Source of the DNA: Merluccius polli
Lineage: Eukaryota > Chordata > Actinopteri > Gadiformes > Merlucciidae
Assembly: GCA_030340625.1 (NCBI GenBank)
Contig: JAOPHQ010005152.1
Location: forward strand, 1-64,000
DNA length: 64,000 nt
Direction of reading: 5' to 3'
Position numbers and translations under genes: made by a program. The notes beneath the pieces were generated by a model. That model was given only the letters and a program-made list of their open reading frames with translations, ran no database searches and was not told where the DNA came from. Of this stretch, positions 1 to 15,755 are shown in pieces (within the stretch, counting starts at the first letter, position 1; every line of letters starts with the position of its first letter).

Positions 1-84
<84 letters not shown>
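1..84. repeat. (TC)n microsatellite
   Basis: Uninterrupted TC dinucleotide run that continues into the polypyrimidine tract of the splice acceptor just before the PITHD1 last exon. It probably extends beyond the left edge of the window. Confidence 0.98.
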
Positions 85-88
<4 letters not shown>

Positions 89-95
89 TCCGCAG

Positions 96-197
96 GCCTA
101 CAGACACGAGGTGACCATCTGTAACTACGAGGCGTCGGCGAACCCGGCGGACCACAAGGTGGAGAGCCTCATCCCGAAGACCAACTTCATCTCCTGA
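96..197 (+). CDS. pithd1: PITHD1 (PITH domain-containing protein 1), last coding exon
   Basis: A clear acceptor (cgcag) is followed by 33 codons and a TGA at 195-197. The peptide starts AYRHEVTICNYEASANPADH and ends in PKTNFIS, which matches the conserved C-terminus of vertebrate PITHD1, whose PITH domain forms a jelly-roll that can associate with the proteasome. Only this exon is in the window; the upstream exons lie to the left. PITHD1 next to LYPLA2 in the same orientation is also the human arrangement on 1p36, which supports both calls. The C-terminal dozen residues differ from the mammalian form as I remember it, as expected for a fish orthologue. Confidence 0.88.
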   Translation, partial: AYRHEVTICNYEASANPADHKVESLIPKTNFIS

Positions 198-530
198 GGA
201 CCGGCCGAGGGGAGCGAGCGCGAGAGACTGGGGGGGTTCGATGGCTTCTGCCCACAGAACCACCGGCACCACAACGCTGTGCTGGTCCACAAGAGGGAGG
301 AAGAGGTGTTTTTTGCAGGGCTTGGCTGTCAGGGATGCAATGCACAGAGTTTGGGTTTTGATTAGAGAGCTTTTCGCTTGATGCTGAAGACAACGCCGGG
401 TTTGGTATCTGATGTCTGAGAGTGCTTTGTTGTTGTTGTTGTGGATGTTTTGCTTGGCAATAAAGCATAGGAATACACTTTTTGCAACGTGAAAGCAAAT
501 CATGATGAATAAATGAATACATGAATTAAA
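198..530 (+). other. pithd1: PITHD1 3' UTR with two poly(A) signals
   Basis: Sequence after the PITHD1 stop holds AATAAA at 459-464 and again at 508-513. The end of the transcript is inferred from these signals. Confidence 0.6.
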
Positions 531-1163
531 GGAAAGGTGGCATTCTGGAAAGTGTGTTTGTGTGTAGTTTGTGTTGCGCACACAGCCACACACTGAAGAG
601 GAGTTTAATAAACGGTATTGGATCCTCCATCACAGCACTCTACTAAATAACCTCTAAACCTTCCTCAACTGTTTTAACACTTAAGGTGTTGAAGTGCACA
701 CGGGCCACTCCCGGTCCTCCTGGTTCTGGGGGGCGTTGGTACCCCCTAGTGGGGGTTCCTGTGCAGGGCAGACCCAGACCCAGGACCTGGGGCGTCCCGC
801 CGGCCGCAGAGGTCCGACCTCTACTTCCGGTTATGAAAGGGCCGTTTCCCGCACGGCGGAGGCTTAGCCTATGTGGGGCTTATAGATTAATGATCATCAG
901 ATAGAGGGGACATCCATGTGGCCTAGATAAGCAGATCAACAGATCAGCAGAGGAGAAAGACCAGGATGAGGTTTCTGGAGACCAGACCGGACCAAAGAAC
1001 CCCCCCCCCCCACCCACCCCCTGCAGTGGCAGAGTCGGACCTCAACAGGGACTATAACGGTGTCCACCACAGGATAGGAGAGGAAGGGATGCTCATATGT
1101 TAGGCCTTATAAATAAATAAATACAAGAGATTACAATTATTCTTACAATAAATTATTATTATA

Positions 1164-1199
<36 letters not shown>

Positions 1200-1312
1200 A
1201 CTGACCATAAATACGTTCACATACACAGGGAGAGAGAGAAAACAAAACCGTAATGATTGCTTTTAATAATGTTCACACCTGAAGCTGTGTTAGTCTAGTG
1301 GCAGTTTATACC
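531..1312. other. Intergenic spacer, no gene seen
   Basis: Between PITHD1 and the LYPLA2 promoter. It contains a C-run near 1000-1020 and an (ATT/TTA)n microsatellite at about 1146-1197. Short reading frames here have no recognisable domain or codon pattern. Confidence 0.6.
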
Positions 1313-1540
1313 ACAGGAGGAGGAGGAGGAGAAGGAGGGAGGAAGGAGGAGGAAGGAGAAGGAGGAGGAAGGAGATGGAGGGAGGAGGAGGGATGAGGAG
1401 GGAGGAAGGAGAAGGAGGGAGGAGAGAGGAGGAGGAGGAGGAGGAGGAAGTAGGAGGAGGGAGAAGGAGGAGGAAGGAGATGGAGAGAGGAGGAGGAGGA
1501 GGAGGAGGAGGAAGGAAGGAGGAAGGAAGGAGGAGAGATG
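1313..1540. repeat. Purine (GGA/GAA) simple repeat
   Basis: Strand-asymmetric GGA-rich tract of about 230 bp. Mirror-symmetric purine tracts of this kind can form triplex DNA. The overlapping Ser/Leu-rich or Glu/Arg/Gly-rich reading frames are products of the repeat, not genes. Confidence 0.95.
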
Positions 1541-1599
1541 AAAGATCACAGGCAAAATTGCACTACCGCTGCTACCAGAGAAGGAGGGCGCCATGACAT

Positions 1600-1960
1600 C
1601 ACCGAGACGCAATCTCCGCCCCCCCCCCCCCCCCACGCTGCGCTGCGCCGCGCAGAGCTGCGCGCGCAGCAGCGGTAGCCGTAGCTCCGCCCACGGTAGC
1701 TGTGTGCGCGCGCGGCAGTAGTGGAAGTTCCGCTGTGGAGCAGCGAGCGGTGAGTGTGTGGATGTGGACCGGGCCTCGCCTCGGTACCGCTACTACTGTC
1801 CTTATTGTTGGTGTTATTATTGTTCTCGTTGTTGTCTTTGTTGTGGTGATTCAGTCCCCGTCTTAACCGACGCACGCTCGCGCGCAGGGGGGTTATGGTT
1901 ATTTAACGCCGGGGCTCGCGACGCTACGGCACGAGGGGGGGGGGGGGGTGTTTTGAAAGT
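1600..1960 (+). promoter_or_regulatory. lypla2: GC-rich probable LYPLA2 promoter and non-coding first exon
   Basis: A CpG-rich stretch (many CGCG and GCGC words around 1635-1720) ends in an exon-like segment with a good donor, agcg^gtgagtg, at about 1749. No ATG-led conserved protein lies here. The next gene downstream, LYPLA2, has its ATG three bases into an exon at 6596, so it needs an upstream non-coding exon. This segment fits, but the assignment is inference. Confidence 0.45.
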
Positions 1961-1982
1961 CTGGGTGGCGAAAATTGCACCC

Positions 1983-2144
<162 letters not shown>

Positions 2145-3280
2145 TGCTACTAGTGAGCTACCAGTACTAGCCCCTGGTCATTGTGTTGCCCCACTGGACC
2201 CGGGATTAAGGTGGAGGTGGAGGAGGTGGTGCACCTCCCCCCCCCCCCCCCGGTCCTATCTGGTCCTCCTCCCCAGGACCCCTCGGTGGTCCACGGCCTC
2301 TCCGTCCGCTCTGTCATGTCGGAGGAGCTAAGATGCTGTCCTATTGTCTCTGCACATCCCGCACCCTTCCTCCTCCTCCTCCTCCTCCTCTTCCTCATCC
2401 TCCTCTCCGGACCGCCGCTGGGTGGCTTTGATCCGGAGGAGAAAAAAACAACAACCAATCAATGTCGCTTGCGACCTAAATATTATATATGTGTGTGTTG
2501 TGGAGACGGGCTAACGTAGACGGCGGTACCCGGTGGGTGAGGGAGGATGGGTGAGGGAGAATGGGTGAGGATGGGTGGCCGTACCGCGGCTGTCACTCAC
2601 TGCCGCAATATTACCGGGACGCCGGGTCCGGGTGTCCCCCCCCCTCAAGTCCCGTCCTTGATGCGTCCCTTTTTTACGTCCTTTCTCCTCCTCTTCTCTC
2701 CTTCTCTCCTCTCCTTCTCTCCTCCTCTCCTTGTCTCCTCCTCCTCTCTGGACGGTGTAATTCAATTGAGCTCTGCTCAATGGAGACTCGTGATGCGCCG
2801 CTGCAGGCATGGCTGTGGTGCTTTAATGCTTTAATACTGTAATGTTGTAATGTTGTAATATTATAATGTTGTAATGTTATAATATTATAATGTTGTATTG
2901 TTATAATGTTGTATTGTTTCTGCTTCTCCGGCCTCACTACTGTTGCAGTGGGATGGTGGGCGAATGGGGGAGAAACACCGGGCGCCACCCGCCACGGCCT
3001 TTATCGATGCACTAGGTTAAGCAGGACACAGAGAAAGAGAGGGGGGAGAGAGAGAGAGAGGGGGGAGAGAGAGAGAGAGGGGGGAGAGAGGATGCCTGGG
3101 TTAATGCAATTACACCGTGTGTGTAAGGGATGGCCCGCCGTCACAGATTTAAATGCACTCGTACGTCCGAACAAACAAACGTTGTTGGGGTGTTTGGATC
3201 ACATGCTTTATTTAGTCACACACAAACCGTTGCTGCTGCTTCTGCAACACCTCCCTCCCCCCCCATCTCCCCCATCTCCC

Positions 3281-3311
<31 letters not shown>

Positions 3312-3412
3312 ACACTTTACACTGTTTAAACGGTTTCACAACAGACGTGTGGCAGATCTATCGTCCTTTCACACATACGAAACCGACACGCTAGGTGATG
3401 ATCCGTCGTACG
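2145..3412. other. Low-complexity spacer within the presumed LYPLA2 intron 1
   Basis: Contains CCT-rich tracts (2359-2410, 2690-2750), an AT-rich block with repeated TAATGTTGTAA words (2825-2920), GA repeats (3040-3095), and a long C run followed by (CA)n (3270-3315). No coding sequence is supported. Confidence 0.6.
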
Positions 3413-3413
3413 C

Positions 3414-4014
3414 CCGACTGCAAAAGTGGGGTAATAACTATCCATACAGCCAACTGGACAAGCGGGGTAATAACTATCCATACATCCAACTGGAAAAGTG
3501 GGGTAATAACTATCCATACATCCCACTGGAAAAGTGGGGTAATAATTATCCATGCATCCAACTGGAAAAGTGGGGTAATAACTATCCATACATCCCACTG
3601 GAAAAGTGGGGTAATAATTATCCATACATCCCACTGGAAAAGTGGGGTAATAATTATCCATACATCCCACTGGAAAAGTGGGGTAATAACTATCCATACA
3701 TCCCACTGGAAAAGTGGGGTAATAATTATCCATACATCCCACTGGAAAAGTGGGGTAATAACTATCCACACATCCCACTGGAAAGCGGGATAATAACTAT
3801 CCATACATCCAACTTGGAAAGCGGGGTAATAACCATACACCCAACTTTAAAAGCGGGGTAATAACCATACATCCAACTTTAAAAGCGGGGTAATAACCAT
3901 ACATCCAACTTGGAAAGCGGGGTAATAACCATACATCCCACTGGAAAAGTGGGGTAATAACCATACATCCCACTGGAAAAGTGGGGTAATAACTATCCAC
4001 ACATCCAACTGGAA
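3414..4014. repeat. 36-bp minisatellite, about 16 units
   Basis: Head-to-tail copies of a 36-bp unit containing GTGGGGTAATAACTATCC and ACATCCCACTGG, with A/G variants. The later units (about 3790-3960) are shortened. Because 36 is divisible by 3 and the unit lacks stops in several frames, long repetitive reading frames appear on both strands. Confidence 0.95.
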
Positions 4015-4581
4015 ATTGAAATGAAATACGGTTGTTGTCTCCTAGTTCATGCACTGTCGGCGCGACAACGCCTCTTTTGAAAACTTCTCACAGACGGGGG
4101 AGTTATTCGGAGAATGGCCGGGTCGCGGGGGTCGAAAGGGAACCAAACCCGTCTGATTGGTTTTTCCGGCCTCCGTCGGTAATTATGCACTCGGTGCTCG
4201 CCGGCTCGGCCGCCCGTTTACTCATTAACCCGGCGTTCGCTCCTCCGCTCCCCTCGCCTCCGTGTTTACCCAGCGGACAACACCCTGGTCTCTGGGCCGG
4301 CCCACACCGCGTCCGCTACACTTTAACCGGATCACCTGAGGTACAGGAGGGCACCGGCTTAGTCACTTAGTTGGGCTTGCTGCACAAAACGACGGAGGAC
4401 ACCACCTCCTCCTCCATCATCCTGGTGATTTCATATCGTTATCAGCGGTTGAGTCACTGCAACAGGAAGCGGCGGTGTGTCATCGCGTCGCTCACGCACA
4501 GAATCACTCAGCGCTATTTCTCAGTTGTTGGCTATTATTGACCGCAGTAAACAGAGTGCATTTCAACTCTGTTTAATTGCT

Positions 4582-5165
4582 GACCACCTCAACCACCGCC
4601 CCCACCTCTACCGCCACCACCTCAACCACCGCCCCCACCTCTACCCCCACCACCTCAACCACCGCCCCCACCTCTACCGCCACCACCTCAACCACCACCC
4701 CCACCTCTACCCGCCACCACCTCAACCACCGCCCCCACCTCTACCGCCACCCACCTCAACCACCGCCCCCACCTCAACCACCCGCCCCCACCACCTCAAC
4801 CACCGCCCCCACCTCTACCGCCACCACCACCTCAACCACCGCCCCCACCTCTACCACCGCCCCCACCTCTACCGCCACCACCTCAACCACCGCCCCCACC
4901 TCCACTGCCACTAGCTCCTCCACCACCAACACGTCCTCCACCTCAACCACCGCCACCACCTCAACCACCGCCCCCACCTCTGCCACCCCCACCTCTACCG
5001 CCACTAGCTCATCCTCCACCACCTCCTCCACAACCACCCCCACCTTCACCATCTCCACCAGCACCACCTCAACCAGCGCCAGCACCCCCCCCCCCCCCCC
5101 CCCACCAACAACACCACTTCCACCTCCTCCACCACCACCACCACCTCCTCCTCCGCCCCCCCCAC
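4582..5165. repeat. 33-bp C/A-rich minisatellite
   Basis: Tandem copies of a roughly 33-bp unit made of ACCTCAACCACCGCCCCC and ACCTCTACCGCC, decaying into a simple CCA/CCT tract and a C run. One frame reads as Thr/Ser/Pro/Ala repeats resembling a mucin, but there is no signal peptide, flanking domain or splice evidence. Confidence 0.93.
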
Positions 5166-5289
5166 ACACACATCTCCTCTCCTTCTTGTGTCCCTGGGTT
5201 TTTGTTCAGAGTTCAGAAGCGTGTTTCCCTAAGTGTGGTATCAGTGCTCTCTGTTGTCCTCCTGCCAAACATCGGACCAAGGGACAAAC

Positions 5290-6595
5290 TTTTAAATAGC
5301 TTTATTGATAACCGTCCAGTGGGCATCGCACCCGTCAGGTTTTTTAAGGCCCATATTGATCGCCGTTTTCTTTTTTAATGTATGCATCAGCCGATCCGAT
5401 AAAATTACTTTTTTTTAATACAGTGAAATATAGGCTAGAATTGTCAATTTTCTCCACAAGTTCCTTTTAAAACACAGACCTATCCAAAACCTTTTACTGT
5501 ATTATGGAAGATAGTGGAGGAATTACACGATCAGCTCCTGCAATCGGCAAATTTCAGGTTGATCTGCTGATCAGCTGATCACATGTTTAGGGCGTTTATC
5601 GGCCGATAACGACCCGGGGCCGATCGATGGGTGCATCACCACCTGTGAGGCGTGTGTTCTGTGTTCTTTTATGAATGAACGTTGGTTGCTGTGATGTGAA
5701 CGTGGCGCCCTGCTGTGAACATATTTCACTGTTATGAGTCCTGACCGGCGGCCACATCTGTCTTCAGAGTGGCAGAGAGGGAGAGAGAGAGAGAGAGAGA
5801 GAGAGTGAGAGCGAGAGTAGTGTAATACCGGCTCTCTCAACCTCAACCAACTCTCTCTCTCGAGCTACGCTATTTTCTAAAGCACACAATGAGCCACGCG
5901 TTTAATTCCAAGTCCTTAATGGAGTACACCTCTTTTATATAAATAAACCTTGAATGATGATGAGCAAAGCGAAGACCTCCTCCTGGAAAACCAGCACATG
6001 GTAGACTTATATCCTTAATCCACACCGTCCACTTTCTCTCTACACGGAGCGCTAAGCGACCGAACATTTTTTCTTTCTACTGCAGAGTAGGATTATCGTA
6101 TATCATTTTGAAGTTATTAGTTGCCCATCTATCTAGCCGCATTCGCCGCACCCCCCCCCCCGCCGCCGCCCAGCTAGCGTTTAGATCCAAGATGGCCGCT
6201 AGGTGAATAAGACCATAGAGTTGTAGAGACGCCTAACTGCTACCTGAGTGTGTGTGTTTGAACGTGGGGCGTTGCTTTGCGTGATGGTAATCTACAGAAG
6301 GCTACTGTAGAAACACTGTCCATTTACCGTCAACTGTTAATCCCAATCCAAATGTTAGCATCCTTGAGCAAGATGCCTAAACCCTACCTGCTCCTTAATG
6401 ACCTCTATCTGTAGTACTAACTATCCAACCCCCCTACCTGCTCCTTAATGACCTCTATCTGTATTCACTGTTTAACCCCAACTTGCTCCTTAATTGTGTC
6501 TTTCAGTATTGACCGTCTTCTTAATATTGACCCAATATTGCAGCTTCGGAGAGCTAATTGTCGGTCTGTGTTTTGTGTCCCAGCATCTCTTACAG
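5290..6595. other. Presumed LYPLA2 intron 1, no gene seen
   Basis: Mostly unique sequence with a (GA)n stretch at about 5778-5810. The segment with CCTACCTGCTCCTTAATGAC is present twice in tandem (about 6383-6460). The block near 5560-5640 with repeated CGATC and TGATC words looks like decayed interspersed repeat. Confidence 0.5.
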
Positions 6596-6598
6596 TGT

Positions 6599-12154
<5,556 letters not shown>

Positions 12155-14190
12155 CCTCAGCCCAGTTATGACCCAATCCCCTCCTGAAATACTTACCTGT
12201 CACCCCCACCACCCGCCACTCCCCCCCCCCCACACAGGAAACAGCCATCAGTAACCCCTCCTTCACACATTTCTACACACACACACACACCAAACAGTTA
12301 TTTTGATACTTACCCATAAACACGATTCCTCAATGCTTCTCAAACGGTCAAAAGTAACAAGCTAAAAAAATCGGTTTGATTTGATAATGACCCAAGCGCT
12401 CAGATTTTCAGTTCTCAAGAAAGGCCCACCACCAGCTCAACATTACTGGGATTCAGGATCTAACACCTCCCTTTTAACGCTCCCTGTGCTCCTCTTCCTC
12501 CACCTCCACATCCTCTTTCTCTACCTTTTTTATGTTATTGTTATCCACCAGTCACACCACATTTTACCCCTAACCCATCTCCTTCCCGCCACCAATGCGT
12601 GCGTCCATTGCGAGACTTATCTTAGTGTTCAAACCATGATGAGCGGGCCCAACCCCCCCCCCCCCCTAATAATCACTAGCTTACTTGCAGAGTTCGAGCT
12701 TTCCCAAGTCTCACATCCAATCAAAACGCACATCACACTGGCTGACCTTTTTAAGAGTTGCTTCTCTAACTCAGACCGGGTGGCTTTCTGGTTCCATCTG
12801 GAGTGACTGGATTTTCGGGGTTCTCCTCCCCCCCAGTGTTACCCCCTCTACCCCCCCCCCCCACCTTTCCCCCAGTGTTACCCCCTCTGCCCCCCCCCCC
12901 CCTTTCCCCCAGTGTTACCCCCTCTGCCCCCCCCCCCCCCTTTCCCCCAGTGTTACCCCCCTCTGCCCCCCCCTCCCCCTCCCCTGCCCACTGGGTGCGG
13001 AAGCTTCTAGCGAACCCAACTACTCATGGGGTCCGTGGATTGACTTCCGTGGCTCCTCCATTTTGTTTTTGATTTTTATTTTATGATTGTGTTGAATGAC
13101 AAAAAAAAAAAAAAAGAATGCAAACGTAAAGAGATTGAAATAAAAATGAAACTTAAGAAAGAATTTGTTCTGCACTTTTGATTGAGAGTGGTTGATGCGA
13201 TTGGGTGCAGCGGTTTCAAATATGCTTGTAGTAATTATGTCATACTGTGTGAAGGGGGGGGGGGGGGGGGGGGTATAAGTATTACATAGATGTGATGTCC
13301 ACCATTTATGTTTTTATCACTCCAGATGGTTCCAGACGGTTACAGCGTCGACTGAATATGACATTAACTAACCATCCCTTCTATCCTGGCATGCATGGCA
13401 TCTCTCCCCCCTTCTTGGTCTCTGTTGTATATTTTTATGAATTTTGAGCTTATTTACGCCTCCATCTAACTATAACCATACGCAAATATGCACACACACA
13501 CGCCAGTAAAAACAAGGCTTTGACAGATTTTTCTTAACATGTCCTATACCGTTACATCTAATCTTTAAGGAATTCTCGAACATCTTGCTTTGGCAACTTT
13601 CTGGACCCAGAGTCCATTAATACATAAAGTCAGATTGTCTTCAGCGCTATTGTTATATACATCTAATAACTGCTATACACTGGAAGGGTTTTGGTAAGCT
13701 GTAGCAAGGGGGGGGTTGAGGAGTTAGCCTTGAACAACATGTGACCCTTGGACATGACAATATTAGCTGTAACTGGGGGGTGTCTAGTGTGCTAAGAAAA
13801 AAAGGTGTTTTTTTTGTGATTGTTTTTCTTTCATTACATATTCTACAATTCCTGTTCTGAAACCTAATTTAAAAATAAATCTGTTAATAGGACAAATGTG
13901 TGTTCTGATTGTGGATTTTAAATCAACTGATGCCAAGCTCCTTGGTTCAATTATCTTGTGTTTTCCTTAAACATTCTCTATATATCCTTACTTAATATTT
14001 GTGTTTGTTTCTTCTCCCTTTCATTTGTTTTTGCTTTTCATCGGTTAAACAGTTTACATTTGTGCTACTTTAACTATGGCTAGTAGTGACTGTAGTCATC
14101 CATAATGTATGTATAGGTTATGATGGCTTTCAAGGACTCATCCTTCATGTGTCATCCTTTTATTTTCAACACCTCTATATGAAATAAAGG
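12155..14190 (+). other. lypla2: LYPLA2 3' UTR and downstream sequence
   Basis: Poly(A) signals AATAAA at 13139-13144 and 14183-14188 mark two possible ends. The UTR contains a C-rich minisatellite (about 12825-12985, units with CCCAGTGTTACCCCCTCTG), an A-run at 13101-13115 and a G-run of about 20 at 13254-13273. Confidence 0.55.
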
Positions 14191-14361
14191 AAGCAAACAA
14201 TATCTTGAGCTCAGTCTATATTGTTTTCATATACAACAGCTGTTCTGTTGACATGACGTCATAAATATTTCCGGACTAGGAAGAGGCATCATTTAAACGA
14301 TGAACGCCACGCCCATTCTTAACAACCGACCAATGGGAAGATTGTGGGCGGGCTCTAGAGG

Positions 14362-14413
14362 AGGAGGAGGAGGAGGAGGAGAAGAAGAAGAAGAAGAAGA
14401 AGAAGAAGAAGAA
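14362..14413. repeat. (GGA)n/(GAA)n microsatellite
   Basis: GGA repeats pass into GAA repeats in the spacer between LYPLA2 and SFPQ. Confidence 0.95.
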
Positions 14414-14732
14414 TAAACCACCCAACTGAGAGAAAACGGATAGTAGTGAAACAGGCATCTGTAATATCTATACTATATAATAATATAATATCTATAAAGA
14501 CATCTATAATATATAGAATCCAGTCATGTTGGCGCTGGAAGGAATGGGGCCAGGAATCGTGAAGATGACAGCAATTACACACCCTGTAGTGAAATACTAT
14601 ATACAAAAAAACAAACAAACAACTATTAGGAAAGTTTTGATTTAATGTTGCATTACTTTGTAACCAGGGCACTATCTAAATGAGTCCTTGGTCTCAATAA
14701 TTAAAATGTGTGTATAAATGTGTGTATATCTG

Positions 14733-14734
<2 letters not shown>

Positions 14735-14792
<58 letters not shown>
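14735..14792. repeat. (AT)n microsatellite
   Basis: About 58 bp of TA/AT dinucleotides in the LYPLA2-SFPQ spacer. Confidence 0.96.
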
Positions 14793-14795
<3 letters not shown>

Positions 14796-15039
14796 TTTAT
14801 TAGGCCTATATTTTGCTGTGCACTGAACCTATTCACTGCTCCATCAACATTTCATGCCAAATCACTATATTTCCTTGTTTAAAATGTACTGCAAGATGCC
14901 GTTTCTATCCAAAACATGTGTGGGTCTAGGTAAAAAAAAATGTATTTTCCTGAAAACTGTCAAAATGGATTTATTGCGTTTTGGAAAAGAGCTCTTCATA
15001 TACAGGTATACATCTTTTTTGAGGGTCCTGTAACTCTAA

Positions 15040-15342
15040 CAGTACACACTCCCGTCCGGGTGGTGGCGGTAGTGCGCCGATAAGATGGCGACCGAACGGC
15101 CAACAAAATAAAATAAAAGAAAAGAGGAGCGAGCGAAGAAGAAGACGAAGAAGAAGACTCCGAAGGCGCTGGGCGGGGCCTTCTGGTTAGTCCGCTGGTC
15201 GCTGCTGCCCTGCGCCATTTTGAGCCATCGTCGACCTACGGTGTTTTAAAGTCGGGAGAGCACACGGTCGTCTGCGTAGTTTTCTTTCGTTTGTTTGCGT
15301 TTTTAAAGTCCAACCTTTCGGTAAATCCCAGACATTTTAAAC
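15040..15342 (+). promoter_or_regulatory. sfpq: SFPQ promoter and 5' UTR
   Basis: GC-rich sequence with an AGATGGCG motif at about 15082 (YY1-like) and no TATA box in the expected place. It leads directly into the SFPQ ATG at 15343, whose context is AAACATGTC. The transcription start position is not determinable from sequence alone. Confidence 0.55.
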
Positions 15343-15723
15343 ATGTCTCGAGACAGATTCAGCAGGAACCGCGGCGGCGGCGGGATGAACAATTTCCAGC
15401 CGCGCAGAGGCGGCGGCGGCGGGCCCGGCGGCCCGATGCGCGGCGGCCTGATGGGGAACCCGCACTTCAGGAACCACCCGTTCGCCAACCAGAACCAGAA
15501 CCAGAATCGGGGCGGCGGCGGCGCGGGGCAGATGGGCAACAGCTTCAACAAGCCGCCGCCGAACGGCAGCCAGGGCCCGCAGGCCGCCGCGCAGAAGCCG
15601 TCGCCGCAGTCCACGCCGATCATCCCTCCTCCGTCCCCGGGCCCCGCGCTCACCATGAAGGGCCCCATCCAGCAGCAGAAGGAGAAGGAACAACAACAAC
15701 AACAACAACAACAACAAATACAA

Positions 15724-15755
<32 letters not shown>

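Noticed and set aside
1295..1636. Ser/Leu/Pro-rich or Glu/Gly-rich reading frames
   Set aside because: Caused by the GGA-rich purine tract; no start context, domain or splice evidence.
3414..4014. CRISPR-like array
   Set aside because: The units are contiguous with no unique spacers, and the genome is eukaryotic.
4577..5299. Mucin-like Thr/Pro repeat protein and its Gly/Val-rich antisense frame
   Set aside because: Entirely within a 33-bp minisatellite; no signal peptide, cysteine domain or splice support.
6373..6500. Tandem TGCTCCTTAATGACCTCTATCTG units as a regulatory array
   Set aside because: Only two to three decayed copies, with related sequence near 11960; looks like a dispersed repeat fragment.
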